64,000 nt of DNA from Tetmemena sp. SeJ-2015 (Eukaryota; Ciliophora; Spirotrichea; Sporadotrichida; Oxytrichidae): the NCBI GenBank assembly GCA_027382625.1, contig JAJKFJ010022678.1, forward strand, positions 16,342-80,341, read 5' to 3'. Under the pieces are notes generated by a model that was not told the origin of the DNA, searched no databases, and was given only the letters and a program-made list of their open reading frames with translations. The position numbers and the translations under genes are program-made. Numbering within the stretch: position 1 is the stretch's first letter; every line of letters begins with the position of its first letter. This document shows, one piece after another, positions 1 to 11,560 of the stretch.

Positions 1-612
1 CCTCATAGAATCCACATCCATTATGAAGCCCGTAAATTTCTTACACTCCTTTCATGACTCCATCTTCGACCATTTTATTTGCACCTCCAGCTCCTTCTTC
101 AGCAGGTTAAAATAGGAGTCTGATAGTTTTGCCCTCTGGGATCTGATCTCTGTTTTTAATCAAAATTTCTGCAGCAGCCAAAAGCATCACAGTATGAAAT
201 AAATACAATGGTGGTAAATCTTATGCCCATCGTGACCGCAGTTATGAGCCCACTGAGTTACCGAAGAGTAAGGCTTGCCAGTCTACTCTTGCATATTTAG
301 AGCGTCCATATCAGCTCTTATTGCTATCATATTTGGCCCATCTTGTATTTTACTTTGCATTTTGCCTGTGCCCCTGATATTTACCTCCAAGCCAGTAATG
401 GCTACTTTCCTTATTTCAGATGGATCAAGGCCCAAAGAAACCAGCTTATTATAGATTAAGGCGGAAGTTCTGACCTCTTAGAAAGCTCCTTCAGCGTGCT
501 GATGAATATCTCTCCTGATTGCTACGTATTCTTCGACACTCACACCTTTGGATGCAAGCATTTGAGCATGAATTTACTTCCAATTTGGGTCTCGTGTAAA
601 TTTTTCAACCAT
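1..612 (-). CDS. M20-family amidohydrolase, copy 1 (runs off left edge)
   Basis: N-terminal part of a zinc-dependent M20D-type amidohydrolase (the IAA-amino-acid/hippurate hydrolase group). The start is the ATG at 612, in the same MVE context as copies 2 and 3. Metal-site motifs are visible: an ADMDAL block, then CGHDGH, then FQPAEEG with TAA read as Gln. The frame is broken by a 29-bp insert directly after CGHDGH; its removal gives CGHDGHTVMLLAAAE, matching copy 2. The 3' half lies outside the window. The family hydrolyses amide-linked acyl-amino acids, usually in the cytosol; the real substrate cannot be told. It is one of three tandem copies in the same orientation. Confidence 0.8.
193..221 (-). 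other. IES, 29 bp, pointer TATG
   Basis: Direct repeat TATG at 193-196 and 222-225. Deleting one repeat plus the insert rejoins CGHDGH to TVMLLAAAE of M20 copy 1 in frame; the insert contributes the TGA that would otherwise follow. Confidence 0.85.
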
Positions 613-801
613 TCTATATAATTAAGTCTAGATACGCTCTCTAACTTCTTTCTTGTAAATTTAAGATATTTTTATAATTTAGCCTTAAGTAAAAAGAGCA
701 TCCAATACATCTTGATTTCTTCAATTTAAGAGAAAATAAATATCTTATCTATCGTCCTCTTGTATGTTCTCTTGTATCTCTTGTAAATTTCAGTGAGGCC
801 T

Positions 802-2179
802 TCACAAAATGTTAACACCAAATCTGTCCTCAACGAGTCTCACCCAGAGGACAGCACATACAAATATTTATTAAATCTACAGCTCCGCTTGGGATCATAG
901 AATCGTTAAAGTCGTAATAGTTTGTGTGAATCATCACGGGCTCGCTGCCTGGCACCTGACAACCCAAGAATAGGAAAGCAGTAGGACAACCATCCTTGCC
1001 GTAGAAAGAGAAGTCCTCACTTCCTGGAACAGGTGCGCCCTTGCCAGTTACTCTCTCGGGTCCAAAGATTTTTGAAGCCACTCTAGCTACATTTTCAGCT
1101 TCATCTTTGGTGTTAACTACAGGCAGAGCAGACGAGTCTATGCCTTAGAACTTTTAGAGCTTTAAAATTAACTTTAAAAAAATGATTCTAATTAACTCAA
1201 TCTCGGCTGTACAGTTAAGACCCACTGCAACATTTGTCGAGATGAGCTTGATATAATCCATCACAGATTTCATAACAGTAGCGTCATAGGCTCTTATGGT
1301 TCCTGTCATCACACAGTCATCTGGAAACACGTTCATGGCTGTTACCTAATTATGAATGCATCTATTTTAACTTTTTAGCATGGCAGTGCCAGCATTGAAA
1401 GTGCATATGGTGAAAACGAAAGAATCCTTAGAGTCGATATCTCTCGACTAGATTGTGTGAAGAGCTGTGTGGATGTGGCAAGCAGCAGTGATACAGTCCT
1501 TAGCTAGTTGAGGGAAAGCACCATGTCCACCTTTACCCTTTACAGTAATTTTTACTCCACAGACACCGGCCATCATGATACCCTCCTTTACGAGCACCAT
1601 TCCCTCAGGACCGTTAGGAGTATTGTGAAGCCCGTAGATTTCCTGGACACCTTTCATAACTCCATCTGCCACCATGACGTTAGCTCCTCCACTGCCTTCT
1701 TCAGCAGGTTGGAAAAGAAGCCTCACAGTTTTGTCTTTAGGGATTTTGTCTCGATTCTTAATCAAAACTTCGGCAGCGGCCAAAAGAATAGTAGTGTGCC
1801 CATCATGGCCGCACATATGGGCCCAATCAGTGACTGATTTGTAAGGCCTGTCGGTCATCTCTTTCATGTTTAGGCCATCCATATCAGCTCTGATAGCGAT
1901 CATATTTGGCCCTGTTGAAGTCGCATCTTCTTTTGTGCCCTTGATATTTACCTCAAGGCCTGTTGTAGCAACTTTGCGAATATCTTCCGCCACAAGTCCA
2001 AAGCTTATAAGCTTATCGTAGACGATTCCAGAAGTTCTAACTTCCTTGAAAGCACCCTCAGCATGCTTGTGGATGTCTTGTCTAATAGCAGTATATGCTG
2101 ATACATCGATACCCTAACTTTAAAGGAGTTGAAGGTTGTTTGCTTTCCAATCTACAGATTGAGGCAATGATTCCACCAT
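802..2179 (-). CDS. M20-family amidohydrolase, copy 2 (complete)
   Basis: Complete gene: ATG at 2179, TGA at 802-804. After removal of two IESs it encodes about 430 residues, the usual size of M20D peptidases. In order it shows ADMDGL, the metal-binding CGHDGH, FQPAEEG with the catalytic Glu pair, HNTPNGPEG, the dimerisation-domain stretch KGKGGHGAFP, and near the end PGSEDFSFYG with the C-terminal metal-ligand region. The predicted role is hydrolysis of N-acyl or amide-conjugated amino acids. Copy 2 looks intact, unlike copy 3. Its IES at 1149 sits at the same protein position as one in copy 3; the one at 1334 is unique to copy 2. Confidence 0.88.
1149..1193 (-). other. IES, 45 bp, pointer AACT
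   Basis: AACT repeats at 1149-1152 and 1194-1197. Removal gives AEIEFQGIDSSALPV, colinear with AEVEFQGVDTSALPV of copy 3. The insert is a multiple of three and open in frame, so only the paralogue comparison reveals it. Confidence 0.8.
1334..1378 (-). other. IES, 45 bp, pointer CATGGC
   Basis: CATGGC at 1334-1339 and 1379-1384. Removal restores FNAGTAMNVFPDD; copy 3 has the same protein sequence here with no insert, which is direct evidence of an insertion. Confidence 0.92.
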
Positions 2180-2461
2180 AATGTGTTTTATTGATAAAAA
2201 GATACTTAAAGTTGTAATGTATTTGACTTGAATAAGATTTATAAAGCAAAGATTTATTTCTCGAATAACTTTGAAGAATTTATTAAAATTCTATCTACAC
2301 TTATTCACAAAATTGTATTTTTGGTGTGTGATGTATGATATAGATGAAGCAAAATTGTTTCTAATATAAGCTAAATTATTCAGAGTCAAAAGCATTTGAT
2401 GAATCAAAATATTTCAACTCCAAATCTGTCTTCGACTAATCTAACCCAAAGAACAAGATAA

Positions 2462-2484
2462 ATTAGGAGTATTTACTATAGATT
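2462..2484 (-). other. IES, 20 or 23 bp, pointer ATTA
   Basis: ATTA at 2462-2465, 2482-2485 and 2485-2488. Using either of the last two restores the C-terminal LVEDRFGVEIF followed by TGA, matching LVEDRFGVNIL of copy 2. The exact right boundary is ambiguous. Confidence 0.65.
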
Positions 2485-2759
2485 ATTATTTGAACAGCAC
2501 CAGCAGGAATGACATCATCATTAAAATCGAATTTATTGGTGTGGAGCATAGTTAAGTCTTAGTCTGGTTTCTTAGTACACAAAAAAAAGAAAGCGCTCGG
2601 AGCTTCTTTTCCAAAGAAAGAGAAATCCTCACTTGCTGGAACAGGACAGCCTTGGCCTGTTACTCTGTGGGCTCCAAATACTTTTGAGGCAACTCTTTAT
2701 ACGTTCTCTGCTTCTTGTTTCGTATTTGTCACTGGTAAAGCTGAAGTGTCAACACCTTA

Positions 2760-2799
2760 AAACTCTTTAAAAAATAGATTAGGATCAATACTTAATCTC
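2760..2799 (-). other. IES, 40 bp, pointer AAACTC
   Basis: AAACTC at 2760-2765 and 2800-2805. Removal eliminates an in-frame TGA and rejoins AEVE to FQGVDTSALPV. It occupies the same protein position as the 45-bp IES of copy 2 but has different length and sequence. Confidence 0.92.
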
Positions 2800-3549
2800 A
2801 AACTCCACTTCTGCTTGACAATTTAATCCCTCCGCTACGTTCGTAGAGATAGTCTTTATTAATTCAATCGCCTTTTTCATAACATCTTCACTGAAAGCTC
2901 TTACAGTTCCAGTCATGAGACACTCATCTGGAAATACGTTCATCGCTGTGCCAGCGTTGAAAGAACATATAGTGAAAATGAACTAGTCTTAAGAATCTAT
3001 TCCTCTAGAGATAATGGTATGTAAAGCTGAGTGAATATGACATGCCGCAGTGATACAGTCTTTTGCCAAGTGTGGAAAAGCACCATGACCTCCCTTTCCT
3101 TTGACAGTAATCCTCACTCCACAAATACCCGCCATCATATGGCCTTCTTTAACTAGAACATATCCCTCTTCCACATTTGGATAGTTGTGCAACCCATAAA
3201 TCTCTTCAACTCCTTTCATAACACCGTCTTTTACCATTCTATTTGCACCTCCTGCACCTTCTTCACCAGGCTGAAAAAGAAGTCTTACTGTCTTCCCTTA
3301 TGGGATTTTATGTCTATTCTTGATAAGAACCCTTCCGAAGCAGCTAGTAACATCACAATGTGACCATCATGGCCGCACATGTGTGCCCACTTTGTCTGCG
3401 ATTTATAAGGCTTATCAGATATTTCACTCATCGGAAGGGCGTCCATATCTGCTCTTATTGCGATCAAATTAGGACTATTTGCTGTAAAAATCTCTCCTTA
3501 TCCTTAAATATCAACTTGGAGTCCAGTTTCTGCAACTTTCTTATTCCTC

Positions 3550-3838
3550 AGAATTTGTTTAAAGTAAAATTACGTAAATAAATTATAAAGGAACAAATTT
3601 ATATATCAGACGTATCTTTTTCTTGAATTATATTTATCTGCTATTAGATAACATCGAATTTGAGCAATTTTCATTCTTACAACTGGTTAGTAGGAATTTA
3701 TAAAGGGATTAAACTTTTTTTCAAAGATATAATTACAAATCTTAATTCAATTTCGGTATTCACTGGCATTATTTAGAAGTTTCTCAAATTTGATTTATTA
3801 TAAACTGTCCATTATATATTGACTTTCATTTATAATAT
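3550..3838 (-). other. probable long IES, about 290 bp, in M20 copy 3
   Basis: Coding sequence matching copies 1 and 2 stops near 3838 (FGLSPEHI) and resumes near 3550 (KKVAETGLQVD). The AT-rich stretch between has TGAs in frame. Short in-phase repeats (ATT or AAT) could serve as pointers, but I cannot choose the boundary. Confidence 0.6.
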
Positions 3839-4144
3839 GTTCAGGAGAGAGACCAAACTCTATTAATTTATTGTATATTATTTCAGAAGTTCTAATCTCC
3901 TCAAATGCACCTTCAGCATGCTAGTGCAAGTCCTTTCTCAAAGCCTCATAGAGATTCACATCAACTCCTTAACTTTCTAAGAGAATTTTAGTTTCCTCTT
4001 TCCAATTGCTATCAGAAATATCTTGTTCAACCATTTTAAGATATCAGTTAATATTTTACAAATCAATTTTTCTCCAAACTCGATATCTCGAAACATGAAC
4101 ACAAAAACTTTACACATTTTTCAGATCCTAAATGAATTTTACTT

Positions 4145-5663
4145 TCAGATGTCACAATTAGCAATAAAGATAACTAAAGGACTTTCATTCTCAGAATCTT
4201 CACTCTTTACGTTTTGAATTCTAAACTTTTCCTCAGGCAGCATATAGTAGGAGCTGTACTCTTCAATTTTAAAACTGGAATAGCTTAAGCTCTCACACAC
4301 TCCATATCCCTTAGTCACTATTGCAAAAGAGAAAGAGGGGAACTCAAGTTCAGTGAAGTCTCCTTCATTTGGCAACTCAACCCTCAGCAATCTGAATTCC
4401 TTGAAGCCTGATTTGTATTCAGAGACATACTCATTCACCTTTACTGGCTGTGTGAGCTGAACATCTCCAAATTAAGAGTAATCGAGCATCTTAGTGAGGA
4501 TGTCTACGTCTTTGAATTTAGGTGTAAGGCCACCTCTCACAACATTATCAGAAGTAATCATAAGAAACTGTTATCAATTATTTTATTAATAAATTTATCA
4601 TAGCTTCTATAAGATCTCCTTAGAAATAAGAGTGAGGGATGTCAGGATTCAGAGTGATCGCCTCTCCTTCTTTCAGCTCTAAAGCGTTCAGGAAAAATAT
4701 GAAAAGTACTCCAACATCTTGCAGTCCATATTAATCAATCAACTTCAAGCACAGTCTCTAATGAAGAGATCTTGCATCCTCATCTAAAGCCAAGATAGAG
4801 TCCCTCAAACTTAAATATGATAGATACATTTTTAATCATTAAACTTGTGATAATTTCTTAAAGTTACTCCCTGTTAAGATCAATCTCATAGAGGAGCTTG
4901 CTCACTAAGTTATTAAGCCATTACTCATTAATCTCCTCATCGTCACTATTCTTCTTCTCTCTTCTATTAAGAAAGCATGTCCTTAAATAGCTTGCTCTAA
5001 GACCTTATTCTACCTTAAGATTAGTTTTGATGGTCTATGCACTTGCAAAGCCACAGAAGGCGATGAAATCTCCCAAAGCTATTGCCATCTCTGGCTTTGG
5101 ATTAGCATCTTTGTAAACATCAGGCTGGAGTGAATGCAGCTGTTCTGCTAAGGACTTATTAGGGTGCGCCTGAATGCTAAGTGCTTTATTTACACAGAGA
5201 GCCTTTAAGAGTAGTGACGACGAATTTTAAAACTATGGGCTCTCTGCACCTATAGTAGCTAGATTGCATTTTATTATTCAATACTTAATTAAATAGATAG
5301 GCCTTTCCTAGAAACCTCTCAGGGTTAAGCTTGAATAGTTTATATGACGAAAAGTAAATAAAAAATTGATAAACCATTTAAGTTAGTCGATTGAGATTTC
5401 TTTTCCATGATGCTACTAGAAGAATACTTCATCATTGATGATTTTCTTGAGTTACTGATTGTGCACATCTAAAATTATCTGGAGGGCCCGTTTGGGTGAT
5501 CTCCCACCCACAGTTCAGCGTAAGTATCTTTACTTGCCTCGTCAAATAACTCAGCAGACTCAGGAATCGAAGGAACTTGCTTCAGATAAGCCTTGGCTAC
5601 TAAGTTATCTAAGCCTTGCTTGCCCCATGCGTAAGTTTGGACTTTGCAGTGTAAGTTAATCAT
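4145..5663 (-). CDS. mannose-6-phosphate isomerase (type I)
   Basis: Cytosolic zinc enzyme interconverting fructose-6-P and mannose-6-P, feeding GDP-mannose and glycosylation. ATG at 5663, TGA at 4145-4147. The N-terminus has [10 protein letters not shown] and [13 protein letters not shown]; then [45 protein letters not shown], and after IES removal [22 protein letters not shown], the family signature region. Length (about 430 aa) is normal. Three IESs are resolved. Two short stretches remain unexplained: a one-base frame change at about 5485 just after HPNGPS, and about 5340-5380. These may hide further tiny IESs or sequence errors. Confidence 0.88.
4557..4596 (-). other. IES, 40 bp, pointer ATCATA
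   Basis: ATCATA at 4557-4562 and 4597-4602. Removal rejoins GDLIEAM to [15 protein letters not shown], the conserved isomerase signature. Confidence 0.93.
4807..4840 (-). other. IES, 34 bp, pointer AAACTT
   Basis: AAACTT at 4807-4812 and 4841-4846. Removal gives [20 protein letters not shown] in one frame. Confidence 0.88.
5260..5293 (-). other. IES, 34 bp, pointer TAGAT
   Basis: TAGAT at 5260-5264 and 5294-5298. Removal gives [16 protein letters not shown] running into the [12 protein letters not shown] block. Confidence 0.85.
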
Positions 5664-5807
5664 TTTAATAGTTTATAAGACTAAAGATATTTAAAAGATA
5701 TAATAACTTAAGCATCACTAACTAATAAAGAGTAAACTAATGAATTAAATTATATGCCTTATATTACTACTACTCAAACTCTTTTGATAAATTAAACTCT
5801 AGCTCTT

Positions 5808-8800
5808 TCATAAATTTTAAGCTCTTTAATTGGGGGTTGAAATTCTAGAGGAGCTCCTCGCACCATCTTTCCCTCGAGATTCCTATTAAAAGTTTTATTG
5901 AATAAGTAATATTCTTACCAATCTAGCAATTGTTTTCCCGAGTTGCTCAATTACTTGAGCGCTCTATTCCTCAGTTTTCAGCCTATTCAGCTACTCAAAG
6001 TGCAGTTTCTTCACTATGAATTTGAAAAAATGCTTCTACCTCTTCATTAATCTAAAGATTTTCATAAATCTATTCAAAGTTAGGAGATTCTGTCTTGTTC
6101 AAAGGACTTGCGATCTAATATTGGTACCTAGGAGTTAATTTATAGGCAGGATCTAATCCAAATTGAACTTCTTGCAAAAGGCTTTGAATTAATCCCTTCT
6201 CGAGTAAGACAAATCGTTATAGTTAGCTGATAACTCCTAGAGGAACTCGATGAGTTCTTGATTAGAGCCATCTACCAGATTTAAGTTGTCACCGAGAGGA
6301 TTCAAGTCATCGAAGTCTATAATCTGCACTAAGTCTTATTGGAGTTAGTTGTTCTCAATCGCAATATCTGATTCGTCATTCTAACTCAGGTTGTTCCTTA
6401 TCAAGTTCACATTTGTGCTCTCCTTCAGTTGAATTAGCTTTTACCTTAATAAAGACTTGAAATCCATCTAGTTTGACATCCTACTCATCTCTGAGGCCTT
6501 AGTGGGAGATAGGTTGCTTTCAACTATATGATCTTCAATTATCTTCTTCACTGAGGACTCTCGACTTATGAAACCTTGCTTGCTGTAGGAGCCTTGACTG
6601 GCTGAGCTAATCTTAATCATATTAGGACTGTCAAACTAGTTCAACATTTTAGCATTCAACTGTTTCTAATAAAATTTCTTCTGGTTCTCTTGCTCCTTCC
6701 TAGATTACTCAAGGGAGATGCTTAAAGAGCAGATCGTTGCTTGCATCGATTTTATAAGGTCTTTCTTCTTTTTGTACTTCTCTTCCATTTGAGAGTTAAG
6801 TTACCTTAGCTAAGCTATTTAAACGTACACGTCTTTATCCCCAGTTCTCAAATTCTTCAGCTCTTCTTCTTGCTCTTAGTAAATTGCACCTAATAGAAGA
6901 ATATCTATCAATTCAAAAACAAGTTAAATTAAGTTTACCTCTCTTTATAAAAATTCTTCTCACTCTAAGATTCTCGCACCTTCAATTCCATATCAGCAAC
7001 TTTTTCTTTAAGAACTTCTAGATACTTAGCAACTTACTTCTTGAAGTTTTCATCTACCTAAGCTTGAGCCATTTACCCACCAATGTAGAATTCATACTCA
7101 TGCTTAATGTAGTCTACTGAGTGGATTGATTCTAACTCAAGCTGATGTTCTAATTTGGGGTTCGACTTCTCTAGCTTTAAGATAGCAGCTTTTCTCGAGT
7201 GTCAGCACTAGAAGTGTTTCCTCTTCTATTTGCACTAGTTGATGCTCAAATAAAAAATACTGGATGAAAGTTTAACCATATTTATAAGTTAAGCTTCTCT
7301 TGCATTGCTACTACGATAAGGAGATCTGGACTAATTGATTCTGGGTACCTTACCTTCTTTGGCAGGCTTATCTTTATCCCTTAGAGTTTAGTAAGGGGAA
7401 GTACTCCTGCTTCTAGTCAATTACTTTACCAAATTCTATCCTATGTTTTGCTTCAATCCAGCCGCTAGTTGCTTTTGATTAAGTGATTGAGAAAACAGCT
7501 TTGAGCTTCTCTGACTGTTATTTGATGTATTTCTAGACTATTGCTTTTGATTCTACATAAACCTCTAGCTAGACTGAATTTAACCTTTGGTCTTTTACTG
7601 TAGGCTATTTGAAATGAATTTAGTAAGTTTATTAGGAGTAAGAGTATTTGAGAAGGTTTTACTGCTCTATTTCTGCTATTGATTCCCATAATTTGAGCGT
7701 TTCGAGATCCTTAAAAAGGCTTTTTGCTAGAATTTAAGTTAGTCTGCTACAGCATTTTAATGGGAGACTTTTCTTGATCGGAGGGTTCTCTATTTGAGAG
7801 AAGGGAAATGATTTAGGTTGGCGATGGGTCAAAGGAGGAATCTCGTAAGTGTGGATTTAGGGTAGATTAATTCTACTTGACTATCAAAGAAGTTTCACTA
7901 TCTCTCTTTACCATCTCCTATATAGAATTTACTATCTAACTTTTAGGGGTTTAGTCAAGGATGCTCATCCCAAATTATATTCATCAAAGTTCAAATGTGC
8001 ATATGTTCAAATTAGAATCTGACGTCGTTGAACTATTCAGAATAGCTTGGTTCTTAAGATGATTTAAAACACACTCTTTAAATTTTTAAAATTTTTCAAA
8101 GATTGGCTAACTTCTGCATTTGATTCCCGCCTCGAGTCTTTGATTAAATTAACTCCATTGCGGTTGAAAGTTTCTCTATGATGATACATCTACCTTGCTT
8201 GATTGTCTCTCTGTTCTGCTATCTTCGTGAACTCATCTATAAATATTAAATAATTTTTTACTAATTGGAAATATCTTGGCCATAAGGATTTTCATAGTCT
8301 TTGTCCTCTTTTCCATTATCATTATACTGTGGTATGCTATTGCCTCCCATCAAGTTGCTGCTGTTTTTACTGTGCTTTATCGAACTAAGGTTTAGAGATC
8401 TATCTACGATTTGTTCTTATGCCCCTGCAATGATAGCACTACCATCTTGTTTGGATCTAATTGAGGAAAAATAACTTTTAGATCTTTGGTCCTGATAATT
8501 ATTGAATTCTTGTGAGTTCTAAACTATAGATTGCTATTTAGTTGCTGCATTTTGGCCTATGGAGTTCTTAAATGTCTCTCTCAAAGCCATATCCAAGATA
8601 TCTGTGTTCAGTTAGATTCATAAATATATAGATCTTTGGAAATACATATCTCCTATATTTAAGATATCGTTTCTATGAAAGGACTTTTGAGGAGATTTAG
8701 TCTCTAGAATTTAAACCTATTGCTTAGCGCCACCATTAAGATTTCCCTTCTCCTATAGGTTGAATTGAACACTCTATCTCTTTTGTTGAGCGATCTCACT

Positions 8801-9037
8801 TAGGTTTTCTTGCCTAGACAACAACTGTTGCTACGACTGCAGATGCGGGGTGTTCATTTAGTTAGCAGCTACTTGTGAATCCTCTTAGTTGTCCATGCTC
8901 GCACCTCCCACTCCAAAGGTGTCGTTCTTAACTTACTATTAGGCTTGGGCAGCTGCAGCCCTCTTTTTATTCTGAAGTTTCTTGCCAATATTTTAAGTGA
9001 GGAAGAGCAAGGCTGCTTTATCTGTCGCGTCCATCAT
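5808..9037 (-). CDS. long coiled-coil / Gln- and Ser-rich protein
   Basis: Not assigned to a known family. ATG pair at 9034-9037, TGA at 5808-5810; about 900-950 residues after splicing out inserts. The first part is Gln/Asn/Ser-rich. The middle has a basic Ser/Arg stretch (RSRSTSPY). From about 7190 down it is strongly helical with charged heptads (KLEKSNPKLEHQLELE, YLEVLKEKVADMELKVRE, YKEQEEELKNLRTG), then a Ser/acidic tail. This layout is typical of cytoskeletal or basal-body scaffold proteins, but that role is inference only. Five IESs and one 36-nt GT-AG intron are resolved. A frame slip at a T6 run near 6030 remains unexplained. Confidence 0.8.
5883..5918 (-). other. intron, 36 nt, GTAAG...TAG
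   Basis: On the minus strand the insert begins GTAAGAATA and ends TTAATAG. Removing it joins TIARL to ESRGKDGARSS in frame. There is no useful direct repeat at its edges, so it is called an intron and not an IES. Confidence 0.65.
6199..6245 (-). other. IES, 47 bp, pointer CTCGA
   Basis: CTCGA at 6199-6203 and 6246-6250. Removal gives QELIEKGLIQSLLQEVQFG in a single frame. Confidence 0.85.
6873..6940 (-). other. IES, 68 bp, pointer CTCTT
   Basis: CTCTT at 6873-6877 and 6941-6945. Removal removes a TGA and restores the heptad run NFYKEQEEELKNLRTG. Confidence 0.88.
7198..7212 (-). other. IES, 15 bp, pointer AGTGT
   Basis: AGTGT at 7198-7202 and 7213-7217. The 15-bp segment carries the only TGA in this part of the frame; its removal gives KRKHSRKAAILKLEKS. 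Confidence 0.75.
7662..7672 (-). other. IES, 11 bp, pointer CTGCT
   Basis: CTGCT at 7662-7666 and 7673-7677. Removing 11 bp shifts into the low-complexity Ser/Gln frame (GINSSKTFSNTLTPNKL), which then stays open for more than 400 nt. Confidence 0.7.
8235..8272 (-). other. IES, 38 bp, pointer ATCT
   Basis: ATCT at 8235-8238 and 8273-8276. Removal joins NPYGQ to DEFTKIAEQRDNQ in frame. A further weak candidate is 8598-8627 (pointer ATA, 30 bp), which would remove one TGA upstream. Confidence 0.82.
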
Positions 9038-9215
9038 ATTTTGTTTATAAGGGGCTATTTAATTCCCAATGCAGCCTTAATTAATTTTATTTTCTATTTC
9101 TTGTTCTTCATTGAATTATTGAATTCAAGTGTTTTAAGTGTGCGAATGTCGATTTGGAGGTATAAGACTTTTAAAATAATTGAGAATAAGCAGAAGTAAA
9201 TAAATATAATCAGAC

Positions 9216-10015
9216 ATGGCTTAATCTCGACTGCATGCTTCAACTAATCAGTTCCCCAATATAGACATGCAAAACAGAAGTTAAAATAAATAGAAAATTA
9301 TATTGGTTTTAGAAGCTTGGTTTGAATTTATTTTTATAGCAGCATTCACTTTAAAATCAAAGAAACGCAAGGAACTGAGAATGCTAAATTTAAAGATAAA
9401 TTTACCTTCATTCAATATAAATTTATCTAGTTATCTCTTCATAATAAAATTCGATAGATAACTTATTTATCTTTTCACTTTATTAATCAAAGGTAATCAA
9501 AAATTTTTTAATCCTTTTTTTACTTTCTTTAAAGTTAAAGTAACGACAGTGAGGGTGATGAAAACCAAGGAGTAAATATAAATAGCAACCTCTCAGACAG
9601 ATACACTAACTTCAACTAGGCCAATAACGCAATTACTGTGGCCTATCAATCAAAGCAAAACTTAGAAGCTTCCAACTACACACAGTAATCCAAAAGGAGC
9701 TCCAACAGCAGTATCAAGCAGCTCCCCTCCAACTAGTATCAAAACTACAGAACTTAGAGCCTACACATACCCTCCCAAGCCAAATAGAGTAGCGGCAATC
9801 TTAACAAGCAAATTAATGAGGGGAGAGTGGTCACTGGAGTAGTGCAAGTGGAGGGAGACTATATAGGCTATGGAGGCAGTGGGGCTCTAAAACAAGCTAA
9901 ACTTCAAAAGGCAGGATCAGATTAATCTCACATAGAAGAGAGAAAGATCAATTAGTAGAATTTTTAGGGAATTAAACAATTAATTAACTTTTCAATTAAT
10001 GATTTCTATTTTTGA
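9216..10015 (+). CDS. small Gln/Ser/Asn-rich protein
   Basis: ATG at 9216 (MAQSRLHAS), TGA at 10013-10015; about 180 residues once a 254-bp IES is removed. Very rich in Gln, Ser and Asn with a Gly-rich patch (GDYIGYGGSG). No domain recognised. It is divergently arranged with the coiled-coil gene: the two starts are 179 bp apart, so a shared upstream region is possible. Many of its Gln codons are TAA/TAG, which supports genuine coding in this code. Confidence 0.7.
9278..9531 (+). other. IES, 254 bp, pointer AAGTTAAA
   Basis: The 8-bp repeat AAGTTAAA lies at 9278-9285 and 9532-9539. Removal joins DMQNRSQ to SNDSEGDENQG in frame. Longest IES with clear pointers in this window; AT-rich, without an ORF of note. 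Confidence 0.9.
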
Positions 10016-10148
10016 AATAGAAAACCTTTTTGTTTTGACTGGGTTTAAGAATCAAGCTACTCTTCTCATAAAATTATTGAACTCTTTCTCTATTTTTCTT
10101 CAGACCCTTTAAGTGATCTTATTGTCCCACTTGCATGCTCCTAATGTT

Positions 10149-11506
10149 TCAAAAAGGGAGTTTAGAATTTCTCTTTTTATAAACTATTCGTAATTATTCA
10201 AGTTCAAGCATCTCATCATCGCCAACCCTTTCATCCCTAAAAAATTTTAAACCCTTGAGAGCTTCGATATCGGAAGATAAACGTTAGAGTTAGCCCCTTG
10301 ATCGACTACTTCTTCCTCTCATCTGTAAATACTGACTCTCGGAGTTGACCTCGCAAGCAATAATTACTTTTGAGTCTTGCTTGAATTTTGTGTTATAACC
10401 AAAACTTTAGTCTTATTGTAAAATCAAGATTCCATTATTCCATTGCGTAATTTCATCGAGGACGTCGATACTATTTCCTAGTCTTAAACTCTTGACACCA
10501 CATCTCTCAGCTTATTTTTCAATAAACTCTATTTCACTCTCATCAACAAAGATATTAAAAGGGTTTGGGGCCCTAACTTTTCGTTTTTGGGGGACCCCTA
10601 TCGTTTTATTAGAATTTAATGGAAAAATTTTCTCCACTTAAACCTATCTACTTCAGAGCAAATCTCAAGCTCACTTTAAAATTTAAGTACTTCAGGATTC
10701 CCAACCATTCTCTGTAAAACTCTTTCAACCCCTTAATCGCAAGTAGCGCTGAACATGTAAGTTTAAGTTATGCTCAAATCCCAAACTCCTAAAATTTTTC
10801 CATTAACGACGGTGAAAGGCAGACTCCTAATTAGATGATCGAATTCATCTATGATCATGATGTCGTAATTTTATCTTGAAGCATAGTACTTTTGCAAAGT
10901 TGTAATTAAAATATTTGGTCCAAGTGTTTGTAGACATCTCTGAGTTTAAATTCTCAATATTTCATTTGGAACTAAGATCATTATCTTTTTATCTTGTTGT
11001 CTCCAATATTCTGCGATGAGACCAATCACCCAAGTTTTGCCTGATGCTGTTGGCATATGGCATTGCACTAAACTTTTTTCAGAAGAGAGGACACAAGCAG
11101 CAACCATTACTTAGTACAAATTATGTTTGTAATCATCGCAAACAGACTCAAGTTTTTATGATATTTCAGTCATGAATTAAACTGAAATTTTTTAATCGCA
11201 TTTGTACTATTTAAGCATAGGTTCCATGTGCTTCTCTATTTTGTCTTTTAACTAATTTGATTTGATTGGTTTAGTAGAGTGATTAGATAGTAGTTTAGTT
11301 GTTTCCTTAAGCCAGAGCTATTCATCCAATATAAAAACAGTTTCCATGTCTTCCACATCAAGGCTAATCATTTATTCAAAACCAAAAATTTTCTGGTCTT
11401 ACTTACCTTTGATAGTTTAAAGTAAATAGTATCTTTTTTATAAAACAAGTTCAAATAGTCTTTGATAATCAAGCAAGGGTCTTGAATTACTTAAGTTTTT
11501 CCAAAA

Positions 11507-11560
<54 letters not shown>

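Larger units (their letters stand above)
2404..4034 (-). pseudogene. M20-family amidohydrolase, copy 3 (probably damaged)
   Basis: ATG at 4034, TGA at 2404-2406. It carries the same motif series as copy 2: ADMDAL, CGHDGH, FQPGEEG (Ala to Gly), KGKGGHGAFP and the SEDFSFFG block. Two IESs are clear (2760, 2462) and a long insert of about 290 bp separates residues of the N-terminal region. A 2-nt surplus near 3330 (reading AASEGF where AAxEVLIK is expected) shifts the frame just after the CGHDGH block. It is too small for an excised segment, so this is either a true frameshift making a pseudogene or a sequencing error. Copies 1 and 2 lack it. Confidence 0.7.
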
